Below are positions 52,257 through 63,436 of a stretch of DNA of 64,000 nucleotides, piece after piece; the stretch's first letter is position 1; each line of letters begins with the position of its first letter. The position numbers and the translations under genes were made by a program. The notes under the pieces are model-generated. The model made no database searches. It saw nothing but the letters and a program-made list of their open reading frames with translations, and was not told where the DNA came from. The DNA is from Pseudomonas sp. RIT288 (lineage in GTDB: Bacteria > Pseudomonadota > Gammaproteobacteria > Pseudomonadales > Pseudomonadaceae), in contig NZ_JFYN01000001.1 in assembly GCF_000631985.1 (NCBI RefSeq), positions 1 to 64,000 on the forward strand. Direction: 5' to 3'.

Positions 52257-52684
52257 AATGGCATTTGCGTAAAACGCTTGATGCTTCACCGTCGAAGCCG
52301 CACACGCGACCGAGACAAATCCGCTTCACGCGTCAGACCTGGCTCTTTTGCCAGCGGTGCACGTCTTTTCTGACGAGCCTTTCAAGGCTACTGACGAGCA
52401 CACCCACTGATTCCTCTCACGACGATCAGCCCAAGGCACCTGCATGCGTGCCCGCTTTATTGAGCTATCCGAGGCCCTTTATCGGCCGTCAGCGGATTCA
52501 GCGCAACACTTTCAAATAGTCGAAGACTGATTGGTACTAACGTCAGTGGATTTTCGGCAGATACACTTCCCGACAGCGATCACGCAAACGACACCGGTCG
52601 AGCCGCCCATTTTGTGCGCTTCACTCAAGACCTGCGTCCGGCCGCCCTTCGCATCGGACTCATTACAGCACAGACGAGAACGCC

Positions 52685-54649
52685 ATGGCCGGGCTGATTC
52701 CCCAGAGCTTTATTGACGACCTCCTGAACCGCACCGACATCGTCGACGTGGTCAGCTCGCGCGTGCAACTGAAAAAGGCCGGCAAGAACTACACCGCCTG
52801 CTGCCCGTTCCATAAAGAGAAAACCCCGTCGTTCAGCGTCAGCCCGGACAAGCAGTTCTATTACTGCTTCGGTTGCGGCGCCGGTGGCAACGCCCTCGGC
52901 TTTCTCATGGACCACGACAACCTGGACTTTCCCCAGGCTGTCGAGGACCTGGCCAAAGCCGCCGGCATGGAAATCCCCCGCGAAGAAAGCGGCCGCCCGC
53001 ACAAACCGCGACAGCCAACCGATTCGCCGCTGTACCCGCTGCTCACCGCCGCCGCCGACTTCTACCGCCAGGCGCTCAAGAGCCATCCGGCGCGCAAGGC
53101 TGCGGTGGACTACCTCAAGGGCCGCGGCCTGACCGGCGAGATCGCCCGGGACTTCGGTCTCGGTTTTGCGCCGCCGGGCTGGGACAATCTGTTCAAGCAT
53201 TTGAGCAGCGACACTTTGCAGCAGAAGGCCATGATCGACGCCGGCCTGCTGATCGAGAACGCCGAGACCGGCAAACGCTATGATCGCTTCCGCGATCGCG
53301 TGATGTTCCCGATCCGCGATACCCGTGGCCGGATCATCGCTTTCGGTGGCCGGGTACTGGGTGATGACAAGCCGAAATACCTGAACTCGCCGGAAACCCC
53401 GGTATTTCATAAAGGCCAGGAACTCTACGGCCTCTATGAGGCACGCAAGAACAACCGCAACCTCGACGAAATCATCGTCGTCGAGGGTTACATGGACGTC
53501 ATCGCCCTCGCCCAGCAGGGCTTGCGCAATGCCGTCGCGACCTTGGGCACAGCGACCAGCGAAGAACACCTCAAGCGCCTGTTTCGTGTCGTGCCGAACG
53601 TCTTGTTCTGTTTCGACGGTGACCAGGCCGGCCGCAATGCTGCATGGCGCGCACTGGAAGCGACACTGCCGTGCCTGCAGGACGGGCGCCGCGCGCGCTT
53701 TCTGTTTCTGCCCGAAGGCGAAGACCCGGACACCCTGGTTCGCGCCGAAGGCACTGATGCCTTCAAAGCCCGAATCAACCAACATGCGCAGCCGCTGGCA
53801 GATTATTTCTTCCAGCAACTGACCGAGGAAGCCGATCCGCGCTCGCTCGAGGGCAAGGCCCATATGGCCACCCTCGCCGCGCCGCTGATCGACAAAGTGC
53901 CGGGCGCCAACCTGCGCATCCTGATGCGCCAGCGCTTGACCGAAATTACCGGTCTGAGCAGCGAAACCGTCAGTCAGCTGGCACAAAGCGCGCCGCAGGA
54001 AGCGCCGCCCGCGTACGATCCGGGCATCGATTACGACGCAATGCCGGATTACAGCGACTACCATCAGCCGCAGGCACAAGACATGTATGTGCCGCAGCAG
54101 GAGTGGACGCCGAAGAAACCCGGCGCCGGCGGCAAGAAATGGGACAAGAAACCCTGGGACAAGAACGGCAAGCGTGGCGGTGATCGCGACCAACAGCGCC
54201 CGCGTACGCCGATTGGCGTCGAATCACCGACCCTGACCGCCCTGCGAACATTGCTGCATCACCCGCAACTGGCCGAGCGCGTCGAAGACGCCGGGCACAT
54301 TGCGGATGAAAATCAGACCAATGCACAGTTGCTTGTGGCACTGCTCGAAGCCGTACAGAAGAATCCCAAGCTAAACTCATTTCAGTTGATCGCGCGATGG
54401 CACGGCACTGAACAGGGTCGCCTGCTCAAGGCACTGGCGGAAAAGGAGTGGCTGATTGACGGAGAAAACCTTGAACAACAGTTTTTCGACACCATTACTA
54501 GCTTGTCAGCCCGCCAACGCGAGCGAAATCTGGAACAGTTGCTCAGGAAAGCGCGTCAAAGCGAACTGAGCGCCGAAGAGAAAAATCAACTGCGCGACCT
54601 TTTAAGTCGCAATGTTTCCGCATCAAACCCGACCTCAACTGGCGCGTGA
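52685..54649 (+). CDS. dnaG: DNA primase
   Basis: Synthesises RNA primers at the replication fork. The 654-residue protein has the N-terminal CHC2 zinc finger (C40, H43, C61, C64), the TOPRIM core (IIVVEGYMDVIALAQ about 260), then a Pro/Lys-rich linker (about 430-510) before the helicase-binding C-terminal domain. It lies 481 bp after rpsU and 67 bp before rpoD. Confidence 0.97.
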   Translation: MAGLIPQSFIDDLLNRTDIVDVVSSRVQLKKAGKNYTACCPFHKEKTPSFSVSPDKQFYYCFGCGAGGNALGFLMDHDNLDFPQAVEDLAKAAGMEIPREESGRPHKPRQPTDSPLYPLLTAAADFYRQALKSHPARKAAVDYLKGRGLTGEIARDFGLGFAPPGWDNLFKHLSSDTLQQKAMIDAGLLIENAETGKRYDRFRDRVMFPIRDTRGRIIAFGGRVLGDDKPKYLNSPETPVFHKGQELYGLYEARKNNRNLDEIIVVEGYMDVIALAQQGLRNAVATLGTATSEEHLKRLFRVVPNVLFCFDGDQAGRNAAWRALEATLPCLQDGRRARFLFLPEGEDPDTLVRAEGTDAFKARINQHAQPLADYFFQQLTEEADPRSLEGKAHMATLAAPLIDKVPGANLRILMRQRLTEITGLSSETVSQLAQSAPQEAPPAYDPGIDYDAMPDYSDYHQPQAQDMYVPQQEWTPKKPGAGGKKWDKKPWDKNGKRGGDRDQQRPRTPIGVESPTLTALRTLLHHPQLAERVEDAGHIADENQTNAQLLVALLEAVQKNPKLNSFQLIARWHGTEQGRLLKALAEKEWLIDGENLEQQFFDTITSLSARQRERNLEQLLRKARQSELSAEEKNQLRDLLSRNVSASNPTSTGA

Positions 54650-54663
54650 GGTCATAGCTCAGG

Positions 54664-54669
54664 TATAAT
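54664..54669 (+). promoter_or_regulatory. Possible -10 box of an rpoD promoter
   Basis: A perfect TATAAT lies 48 bp before the rpoD start in the dnaG-rpoD gap. I see no good -35 at 17 bp, so it may be weak or need an activator. Confidence 0.3.
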
Positions 54670-54716
54670 CCTCGGCTTGTTTTTTGCCCGCCAAGACCTT
54701 CAGTGGATAGGGTGTT

Positions 54717-56564
<1,848 letters not shown>

Positions 56565-56570
56565 CACCAG

Positions 56571-56600
56571 AACCCCCGGCCCAGGCCGGGGGTTTTGTTT
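56571..56600 (+). terminator. rpoD terminator
   Basis: AACCCCCGGCC / GGCCGGGGGTT stem with a 2-base apparent loop, then TTTTGTTT. A classic Rho-independent terminator 6 bp after the stop. Confidence 0.92.
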
Positions 56601-56690
56601 ATGCGGCAGATTAAATCCCTCGCACCGCCCCTCCCCGGCATACCCCGTCTACACTCGAAACAATGAATCCCGTGCCATAACGAGACGGTT

Positions 56691-59600
56691 ATGCCCAGAC
56701 TGGCGCCCGTGCTTTTCTTGCTGTCACTGATGATCTGGACCGCAACGGCTGACGCGCTGACTCTGACCGATGAAGAACGTAGCTGGCTGGCGGCTCACCC
56801 GGACTTGCGCCTGGGTGTCGACGCGTCGTGGCCGCCGTTCGAGTTCCGCGATGAACATAATCGCTATCAGGGTCTGGCCGCCGACTATATCGACGTGATC
56901 CGCCAGCGCCTGTCGATCAAACTCAATCCGATCGAGCCATCGAGCTGGACCGAAGTCCTGGCGCAGGTAAAGTCCGGCAAGATCGATCTACTGCCGGGGA
57001 TCATGTCCACACCCGAACGCCAGAACTATCTGTCGTTTACCCGCCCTTACCTCGACTTCCCGATCGTGATCCTCGCCCACATCGGCGGCGCGCAGCCGCG
57101 CAAAATCGAGGACCTGTATGGCCTGAAGATCGCCGTGGTGGAAAACTACGCACCCCACGAACTCCTGCGCACCCACCATCCCGACCTGAATCTGGTGGCC
57201 ATGCCCAATGTCAGTTCGGCCTTGCAGGCACTGGCCACCGATGAGGTGGACGCGGTGGTCGGCGATCTCGCCTCCAGCGTCTGGAGCCTGCGTCAGCTCA
57301 AGCTCGACGGTTTATACGTGAGCGGCGAAACCCCGTATCGCTATCAGTTGGCAATGGGCGTACCCCGCGACAACAAAATGCTGGTGGGCATTCTGGACAA
57401 AGTCCTGGCAGACATGAGCCCCGAGGAAATCAGCAGCATTCAGGAACATTGGGTCGGCAATGTTCTGGACCATCGGACATTCTGGTCAGACCTGCTGATC
57501 TACGGTCTGCCGGGCCTGTTACTGCTGGTGATCATCCTGGCGGTGGTTATTCGTATCAATCGCCGTTTGAGTTCGGAAATTGCTCGCCGCGTCGACCTCG
57601 AACAGGAATTGCGCAGCAGCGAATACCACTACCGCGGACTGGTGGAGAGCCTGTCGGCCATCGCGTGGGAAGCGCGCATGAGCGACTTCACCTACAGCTA
57701 TGTGTCGCCGCATGCTGAGGATCTGCTCGGTTATCCACAGGCGCACTGGCTGATTCCGGGCTTCTGGCGCAACATCATCCACCCCGCCGACCTGACCCGC
57801 GCCCAGGCCATTTGCGACGACGCGGTGCGCGAAGGACGCGATCACACCCTCGATTATCGGGTGATTACCGCAGACGGGCGCTGCCTGTGGGTGCGTGACA
57901 TCGTCAGCCTGATTGAACACGGGCATGAGCCGGTGATGCGCGGATTGATGATCGATATCAGCGAAACCAAGCGCACCGAGGAAGCACTGCGCCTGTCAGA
58001 ACAGAAGTTCGCTTCGGTGTTCCAGCAATGCCCGGATATCCTGGTGATCGCGCGACTGTCCGATGGCTGTCTGCTGGAGGTCAACGAAGCCTTTGAGGAG
58101 CAGATTGGCCTGAAGGCGGAAGATGTGGTCGGCCAGACTGCCACTGAACTGAATATCTGGGGTATCCCCGGGGTCGGGCCGGGGCTGTTGCAACGTTTGC
58201 AGGCCGGCAGCATCCGTAACCTGGAGATGCCCTTTCGCCGCAATAATGGCCAGGTGTTTACCGGGCTGATCTCCGCCGAACCGTTCGACCTCGACACTAC
58301 TCCCGCGTTGGTGGTCGTGGTACGCGACATCACTCAACTCAAGGAAACCCAGCAACAACTGCAAACCTCCGAAGAGAAGTTCGCCAAGGCCTTCCATGCC
58401 TCGCCGGACGGCTTGCTGCTGTCGCGTCAGAGCGATGGCTTGCTGCTGGAGGTCAACGAGGGCTTCAGCCGCATCACCGGGTTCAACAGCGCAATGTCGG
58501 TGGATCGCTCGGCGCTGGACCTGGGGATCTGGGTCAACCTCAACGAACGCAAGCAGATGCTCGATCTGTTGCACCGCGATGGCTTCGTGCGCGATTTCAC
58601 CTGCCATATCCGCCGCAGCGACGGGCAGATCCGTCTGTGCGAAGTGTCCAGCCGTCCGCTACCGATCGGCGAAGAAGACTGCATGTTGACCATCGCGCGG
58701 GACATCACCGAGCGCCACTTGATGCAGGAAAAACTGCAGCAGGCGGCCACCGTATTCGAGAGCACCGCCGAGGGCGTGTTGATCACCGACACCCAACAAC
58801 ACATCAGCGCGGTCAACCGTGCGTTCACCGAAATCACCGGCTACAGCGAAAGCGAAGCCCTCGGCCACACACCGCGCCTGCTCGCCTCCGGCCTGCACGA
58901 CAGCGCGTTTTATGCGGCGATGTGGCACCAGTTGACCGACGAGGGGCACTGGCAGGGCGAGATTTCCAACCGGCGCAAGAACGGCGAGCTATACCCGAGT
59001 TGGCTGACCATCAGCGCTGTGCGCAATCGCGACAAGTTCATCACCCACTTTGTTGCGGTGTTTGCCGATATCTCCAGCCTCAAACACGCGCAGGCCAAGC
59101 TCGATTATCAAGCGCACCACGACCCGCTCACCGGCCTGCCAAATCGCACCCTGTTTGAAAGCCGCCTGCTCACCGCGCTGAACAGCCAGCAGGAAAACGG
59201 TGGTCAGGGCGCTGTGCTGTTCCTCGATCTCGACCGTTTCAAACACATCAACGACAGTCTCGGCCACCCGGTCGGCGACCTGCTGCTCAAGGGCATTGCC
59301 GTACGCCTGAAGGAGCAATTGCGCGATATCGACACCGTCGCACGACTGGGCGGTGATGAATTCATTATCCTGCTGCCGGGTCTGCAACAATCCAGCGATG
59401 CCGATCACATCGCAATCAAACTGCTCAACTGCTTTGGCGCACCGTTTCAGGCCGGTGAGCACGAGTTCTTCATCAGCGCCAGCATCGGCACCAGTCTGTA
59501 TCCCCGCGACGGCTGCGACGTCGCCACGCTGGTGAAGAACGCCGACGCGGCGATGTACCGCTCCAAGGCAAAGGGCCGCAACCGCGTCGAAAGCTATACC

Positions 59601-60437
59601 CGCGACCTCACCGCCCAGGCCAGCGAACGTGTGGCGCTGGAGCACGAACTGCGCCGGGCCATCGAGCGCGAAGAGTTGTTCCTCTACTACCAACCGAAAA
59701 TCAGCCTCGACGACCATCGTCTGGTCGGCGCCGAAGCACTGATCCGCTGGCGCCACCCGACCTTCGGCGAAGTGCCGCCGGAGCACTTCATCCCGCTTGC
59801 TGAAGAGAACGGCATGATCCTGCAGATCGGCGATTGGGTGCTCGAAACCGCCTGCCGGCAGATGTTCGAGTGGCACCAGATCTATGACAGCCTCGGCCCG
59901 CTGTCAGTCAACCTCGCCGGTGCGCAATTGCGCCAGCCGAACCTGCTCGGGCGCATCGAACAACTGCTCAGGGACAACCGTCTGCAGCCGGATTTACTGC
60001 AACTGGAAATTACCGAAAACTTCATCATGAGCCAGGCCGAAGAAGCCTTGGCGGTGTTGCACCAGCTCAAACACCTGGGTGTACAACTGGCGATCGACGA
60101 CTTCGGCACCGGATATTCTTCGCTCAGTTACCTCAAACGTCTGCCGCTGGACATCCTCAAGATCGACCAGTCATTTGTTCGCGGACTGCCCGATGACCCG
60201 CACGACGCGGCAATTGTCCGCGCGATCATCGCTCTGGGCCGGAGCATGCAATTCACCGTGATCGCCGAAGGCGTCGAGACCCAGGCCCAGCAACAATTCC
60301 TCGCCGCCGAAGGTTGCGAACAGATCCAGGGCTACATCGTCAGCCTGCCACTGCCCCCGGAGGAATTCGCCGCAACGTTTCTTAGTGTAACCGTATCGGA
60401 TTATTCGGATAGCACAGCCGCCAAACCGTCGCTATAA
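56691..60437 (+). CDS. rmcA: Multi-PAS GGDEF/EAL c-di-GMP enzyme with periplasmic binding domain (RmcA-like)
   Basis: 1248-residue membrane protein. Order: signal peptide (1-22), periplasmic solute-binding family 3 domain (about 36-262), transmembrane helix (about 268-288), four PAS segments (about 310-800), GGDEF domain (GGDEF 887-891, inhibitory-site RxxD 878-881) and EAL domain (EAL 1015-1017). Both catalytic motifs are intact. Length, domain order and position next to rpoD match P. aeruginosa RmcA (PA0575), which lowers c-di-GMP in response to redox state. The stop codon lies within the TATAAT box ahead of the tRNA gene. Confidence 0.92.
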   Translation: MPRLAPVLFLLSLMIWTATADALTLTDEERSWLAAHPDLRLGVDASWPPFEFRDEHNRYQGLAADYIDVIRQRLSIKLNPIEPSSWTEVLAQVKSGKIDLLPGIMSTPERQNYLSFTRPYLDFPIVILAHIGGAQPRKIEDLYGLKIAVVENYAPHELLRTHHPDLNLVAMPNVSSALQALATDEVDAVVGDLASSVWSLRQLKLDGLYVSGETPYRYQLAMGVPRDNKMLVGILDKVLADMSPEEISSIQEHWVGNVLDHRTFWSDLLIYGLPGLLLLVIILAVVIRINRRLSSEIARRVDLEQELRSSEYHYRGLVESLSAIAWEARMSDFTYSYVSPHAEDLLGYPQAHWLIPGFWRNIIHPADLTRAQAICDDAVREGRDHTLDYRVITADGRCLWVRDIVSLIEHGHEPVMRGLMIDISETKRTEEALRLSEQKFASVFQQCPDILVIARLSDGCLLEVNEAFEEQIGLKAEDVVGQTATELNIWGIPGVGPGLLQRLQAGSIRNLEMPFRRNNGQVFTGLISAEPFDLDTTPALVVVVRDITQLKETQQQLQTSEEKFAKAFHASPDGLLLSRQSDGLLLEVNEGFSRITGFNSAMSVDRSALDLGIWVNLNERKQMLDLLHRDGFVRDFTCHIRRSDGQIRLCEVSSRPLPIGEEDCMLTIARDITERHLMQEKLQQAATVFESTAEGVLITDTQQHISAVNRAFTEITGYSESEALGHTPRLLASGLHDSAFYAAMWHQLTDEGHWQGEISNRRKNGELYPSWLTISAVRNRDKFITHFVAVFADISSLKHAQAKLDYQAHHDPLTGLPNRTLFESRLLTALNSQQENGGQGAVLFLDLDRFKHINDSLGHPVGDLLLKGIAVRLKEQLRDIDTVARLGGDEFIILLPGLQQSSDADHIAIKLLNCFGAPFQAGEHEFFISASIGTSLYPRDGCDVATLVKNADAAMYRSKAKGRNRVESYTRDLTAQASERVALEHELRRAIEREELFLYYQPKISLDDHRLVGAEALIRWRHPTFGEVPPEHFIPLAEENGMILQIGDWVLETACRQMFEWHQIYDSLGPLSVNLAGAQLRQPNLLGRIEQLLRDNRLQPDLLQLEITENFIMSQAEEALAVLHQLKHLGVQLAIDDFGTGYSSLSYLKRLPLDILKIDQSFVRGLPDDPHDAAIVRAIIALGRSMQFTVIAEGVETQAQQQFLAAEGCEQIQGYIVSLPLPPEEFAATFLSVTVSDYSDSTAAKPSL

Positions 60438-60438
60438 T
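60433..60438 (+). promoter_or_regulatory. -10 box of the tRNA-Ile gene
   Basis: Perfect TATAAT 15 bp before the tRNA, containing the rmcA TAA stop (60435-60437). No strong -35 match is evident upstream. Confidence 0.6.
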
Positions 60439-60452
60439 CCGCGGCCTACTGA

Positions 60453-60529
60453 GGGCCTATAGCTCAGTTGGTTAGAGCAGAGGACTCATAATCCTTTGGT
60501 CCACGGTTCAAGTCCGTGTGGGCCCACCA
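60453..60529 (+). tRNA. tRNA-Ile2 (anticodon CAU, lysidine type)
   Basis: 77-nt cloverleaf: acceptor GGGCCTA pairs with TGGGCCC (one G-U), D arm GCTC/GAGC, anticodon stem GAGGA/TCCTT with loop CTCATAA (anticodon CAT), T arm with GGTTCAAGTCC, and encoded CCA. The ACTCATAATC anticodon region and the overall sequence resemble E. coli ileX, so it is called tRNA-Ile2, read as AUA after TilS modification, rather than tRNA-Met. Confidence 0.93.
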
Positions 60530-60535
60530 CATTTG

Positions 60536-60565
60536 AAAGCCGCGCTACATGCGCGGCTTTTTCTT
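60536..60565 (+). terminator. tRNA-Ile terminator
   Basis: AAAGCCGCGC / GCGCGGCTTT perfect 10-bp stem with a 5-base loop and trailing T-run, 6 bp after the tRNA. Confidence 0.92.
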
Positions 60566-60571
60566 GGGTGA

Positions 60572-60982
60572 TCGGTTGAGGGGACAAGTCCCCGCGAGCG
60601 CAATGTTCGGAAGACCTCCCCGGACGACGCCGAAGGCGCTCTCAAAATCCTTCTGAATCACTTCGGGTTCGTCGACGATTCCGTGCTGGCCATTACTATC
60701 CTCACGCCTATTGGAAACGTTGCAGTCATGAGAGACAAACTGGCCCATACCGTCGAGAAACGGCCAGACTCCCGAGAACGCTATGTTCAACATGCCATCG
60801 ATACGCTGACGGGACCTTTCGAAGTATGGAAGGTTCTCTACGATAATGGCGGTATTCGATTGGCATTCATCAACGCCTATGAGGCAAAAAACGACATGCT
60901 CGTCATGGTCGATGTGCGGAACGGGCACGTCCTCTGGAATTTCATGCATGTTTTTTGGCGCAACGATTGCCTCCACGCATAA
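60572..60982 (+). pseudogene. Phage PBECR-type nuclease-domain fragment (MuF-like remnant)
   Basis: The frame is open without a credible start from 60572 to the stop at 60982 (137 codons; first GTG 60683). It reads ...ALKILLNHFGFVDDSVL, then HTVEKRPDSRERYVQHA and LTGPFEVWKVLYDNGG, ending DVRNGHVLWNFMH. I recognise this as the C-terminal domain (PBECR family) of phage Mu F-like head-morphogenesis proteins. The N-terminal portion is absent and the last residues (FWRNDCLHA) look replaced. It sits just after a tRNA, a usual integration site. Recognition is from memory of the motif pattern. Confidence 0.65.
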
Positions 60983-61072
60983 GTGAAGTGCTCAGTCATC
61001 GCCAGCAGCGTGTCGCAGATAGTGCCTGTAACATGCAAACTCATCCGCCCTCGACAGCCATGGAGCCGCCCC

Positions 61073-61534
61073 TTGCCCGACACCCGCCCCCCCGCACTCG
61101 ACGAAATTGACCGCCAACTGATCGCCGCCCTGCAAATCAACGCCCGCGAAAGCGTGGCCATGCTTGCCCGGCAGTTGGGCATTGCGCGTACCACGGTGAC
61201 TTCGCGGTTGGCACGACTGGAAAAAGCCAAAGTGATTACCGGTTATGGCGTGCGTCTGGGGCAACGCGTGGTCGATGGCGGGTTGCAGGCGTATGTCGGG
61301 ATCAAGGTGCAGCCGCGTTCCGGCAAAGAGGTGTTGCGCCGGTTAAGCGCCATGGCGCAGGTGCAGCAGTTATGTGCGGTGAGTGGCGAGTTTGATTATG
61401 TGGCGTGGTTGCGCACCGACTCGCCGGAGCAGCTCGATCAGTTGCTGGATCAGATTGGCAGTGTGGATGGGGTGGAGAAGACCACGACGTCAATCATTTT
61501 GAGTAGCAAGATTGATCGGGGGCAGCCGGTTTAA
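61073..61534 (+). CDS. Lrp/AsnC family transcriptional regulator
   Basis: 153-residue regulator with an N-terminal helix-turn-helix (about 15-60; DEIDRQLIAALQINARES, TTVTSRLARLEK) and a C-terminal RAM ligand-binding domain (about 70-145). The start is TTG at 61073, with GGAG 8 bases upstream; the frame is open to 60983, but that stretch is not protein-like. It stands directly upstream of davB, so an effect on lysine catabolism with an amino-acid effector is likely. Confidence 0.88.
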   Translation: MPDTRPPALDEIDRQLIAALQINARESVAMLARQLGIARTTVTSRLARLEKAKVITGYGVRLGQRVVDGGLQAYVGIKVQPRSGKEVLRRLSAMAQVQQLCAVSGEFDYVAWLRTDSPEQLDQLLDQIGSVDGVEKTTTSIILSSKIDRGQPV

Positions 61535-61555
61535 ATTTGTTGGCCGAGAGGGCCT

Positions 61556-61580
61556 CTTCGCGAGCAGGCTCGCTCCTACA
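61556..61580. repeat. Single REP copy (GCGAGCAGG type)
   Basis: CTTCGCGAGCAGGCTCGCTC followed by CTACA, just after the Lrp-type regulator gene. Confidence 0.75.
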
Positions 61581-61650
61581 TTTTGGTCGGTGTGCAGCAC
61601 CACATCGTCACTCTGATCAATTAATTGGCAAAACGACGACACTTTGCGTC

Positions 61651-61679
61651 TTATTAACGTGTTCCAGGCTCCCTAGAAT
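61651..61679 (+). promoter_or_regulatory. Candidate davBA promoter
   Basis: TTATTA (61651-61656), 17-bp spacer, TAGAAT (61674-61679), 62 bp before the davB start. The AT-rich GATCAATTAATTGG just upstream would suit Lrp-family binding. Weak match, inferred. Confidence 0.35.
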
Positions 61680-61741
61680 GACTGGCATCTTTTCCTATAC
61701 TCAGACGCGCATCCTGCGTCGGGTCGCCAGCAAGGTCAGCC

Positions 61742-63424
61742 ATGAACAAAAACAATCGCCATCCTGCAGACGGTAAGAAGCCAGTCACCATTTTCGGCCC
61801 GGACTTTCCGTTCGCTTTCGACGACTGGATCGAGCACCCGGCCGGTCTCGGCAGCATTCCTGAACACCACCATGGCGCTGAAGTGGCGATTGTCGGCGCC
61901 GGTATTGCTGGTCTGGTAGCCGCCTACGAACTGATGAAGCTCGGCTTGAAGCCGGTGGTATACGAAGCCTCGAAACTGGGCGGCCGCCTGCGTTCGCAAG
62001 CGTTCAACGGCACCGACGGCATCGTCGCGGAACTGGGCGGCATGCGTTTCCCGGTGTCCTCTACAGCGTTTTACCACTACGTCGACAAGCTCGGCCTTGA
62101 GACCAAGCCCTTCCCGAACCCGCTGACGCCGGCCTCCGGCAGCACTGTGATCGACCTCGAGGGCAAAACTCATTACGCACAAAGCCTGAAGGATCTTCCT
62201 GCACTGTTCCAGGAAGTGGCCGACGCCTGGGCGGATGCGCTGGAGGCTGGCTCGCAGTTCGCCGATATCCAGCAAGCGATCCGTGACCGCGACGTACCAC
62301 GCCTCAAAGAACTGTGGAACAAACTCGTTCCGCTGTGGGACGACCGCACTTTCTACGACTTCGTGGCCACCTCCAAGGCCTTCGCCAAACTGTCATTCCA
62401 TCACCGCGAAGTGTTCGGTCAGGTCGGTTTCGGTACCGGCGGCTGGGACTCGGACTTTCCCAACTCGATGCTGGAAATCTTCCGCGTGGTGATGACCAAC
62501 TGCGACGATCACCAGCACCTGGTGGTTGGCGGTGTGGAACAAGTGCCGCAAGGCATCTGGCGGCATGTGCCGGAGCGCTGCGTGCACTGGCCGGAAGGCA
62601 CCAGCCTGAAATCCCTGCACCGTGGCGCGCCGCGCTCCGGTGTGAAGAAAATCGCTCACGCCCCGGACGGCCGCTTTGCCGTCACCGACAACAACGGCGA
62701 CACCCGCGAGTACGCCGCCGTGCTGACCACCTGCCAGAGCTGGCTGCTGACCACGCAGATCGAATGCGACGAAACCCTGTTCTCGCAGAAGATGTGGATG
62801 GCGCTGGACCGCACGCGCTACATGCAATCGTCGAAGACCTTCGTGATGGTCGACCGGCCGTTCTGGAAGGACAAGGATCCGGAAACCGGCCGCGACCTGA
62901 TGAGCATGACCCTCACCGATCGCCTGACTCGCGGCACTTATCTGTTCGATAACGGTGACGACAAGCCGGGGGTGATCTGTCTGTCGTACTCGTGGATGAG
63001 CGACGCGCTGAAGATGCTCCCGCACCCGGTGGAAAAACGCGTGGAACTGGCGTTGAACGCGTTGAAAAAGATCTATCCGAAAGTCGACATCGCCGCGCGG
63101 ATCATCGGCGACCCGATCACCGTGTCATGGGAAGCCGACCCGTACTTCCTCGGCGCGTTCAAAGGCGCCCTGCCCGGCCACTACCGTTACAACCAGCGCA
63201 TGTACGCGCACTTCATGCAGGACGACATGCCAGCCGAGCAGCGCGGAATTTTCATCGCTGGTGACGACGTATCGTGGACCCCGGCGTGGGTCGAAGGCGC
63301 GGTACAGACTTCGCTCAACGCAGTGTGGGGCATCATGAAACACTTCGGCGGTTCGACACATAAAGAGAACCCGGGCCCGGGTGATGTGTTCAAAGACATC
63401 GGCCCTATCGCCCTGCCCGAGTAA
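61742..63424 (+). CDS. davB: L-lysine 2-monooxygenase (FAD amine oxidase family)
   Basis: Oxidatively decarboxylates L-lysine to 5-aminopentanamide, the first step of the 5-aminovalerate pathway. The 560-residue flavoprotein has the FAD motif AIVGAGIAGLVAA (49-61), GGRLRSQ, ELGGMRFP and a C-terminal flavin segment (GDDVSWTPAWVEGAVQT). From memory it is nearly collinear with P. putida DavB. AAGG precedes the ATG; davA follows after 12 bp. Confidence 0.95.
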   Translation: MNKNNRHPADGKKPVTIFGPDFPFAFDDWIEHPAGLGSIPEHHHGAEVAIVGAGIAGLVAAYELMKLGLKPVVYEASKLGGRLRSQAFNGTDGIVAELGGMRFPVSSTAFYHYVDKLGLETKPFPNPLTPASGSTVIDLEGKTHYAQSLKDLPALFQEVADAWADALEAGSQFADIQQAIRDRDVPRLKELWNKLVPLWDDRTFYDFVATSKAFAKLSFHHREVFGQVGFGTGGWDSDFPNSMLEIFRVVMTNCDDHQHLVVGGVEQVPQGIWRHVPERCVHWPEGTSLKSLHRGAPRSGVKKIAHAPDGRFAVTDNNGDTREYAAVLTTCQSWLLTTQIECDETLFSQKMWMALDRTRYMQSSKTFVMVDRPFWKDKDPETGRDLMSMTLTDRLTRGTYLFDNGDDKPGVICLSYSWMSDALKMLPHPVEKRVELALNALKKIYPKVDIAARIIGDPITVSWEADPYFLGAFKGALPGHYRYNQRMYAHFMQDDMPAEQRGIFIAGDDVSWTPAWVEGAVQTSLNAVWGIMKHFGGSTHKENPGPGDVFKDIGPIALPE

Positions 63425-63436
63425 GAGGAATCCCTG

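Noticed and set aside
52265..52519. 84-codon open frame in the rpsU-dnaG gap
   Set aside because: No ribosome-binding site, unusual composition and no recognisable homology.
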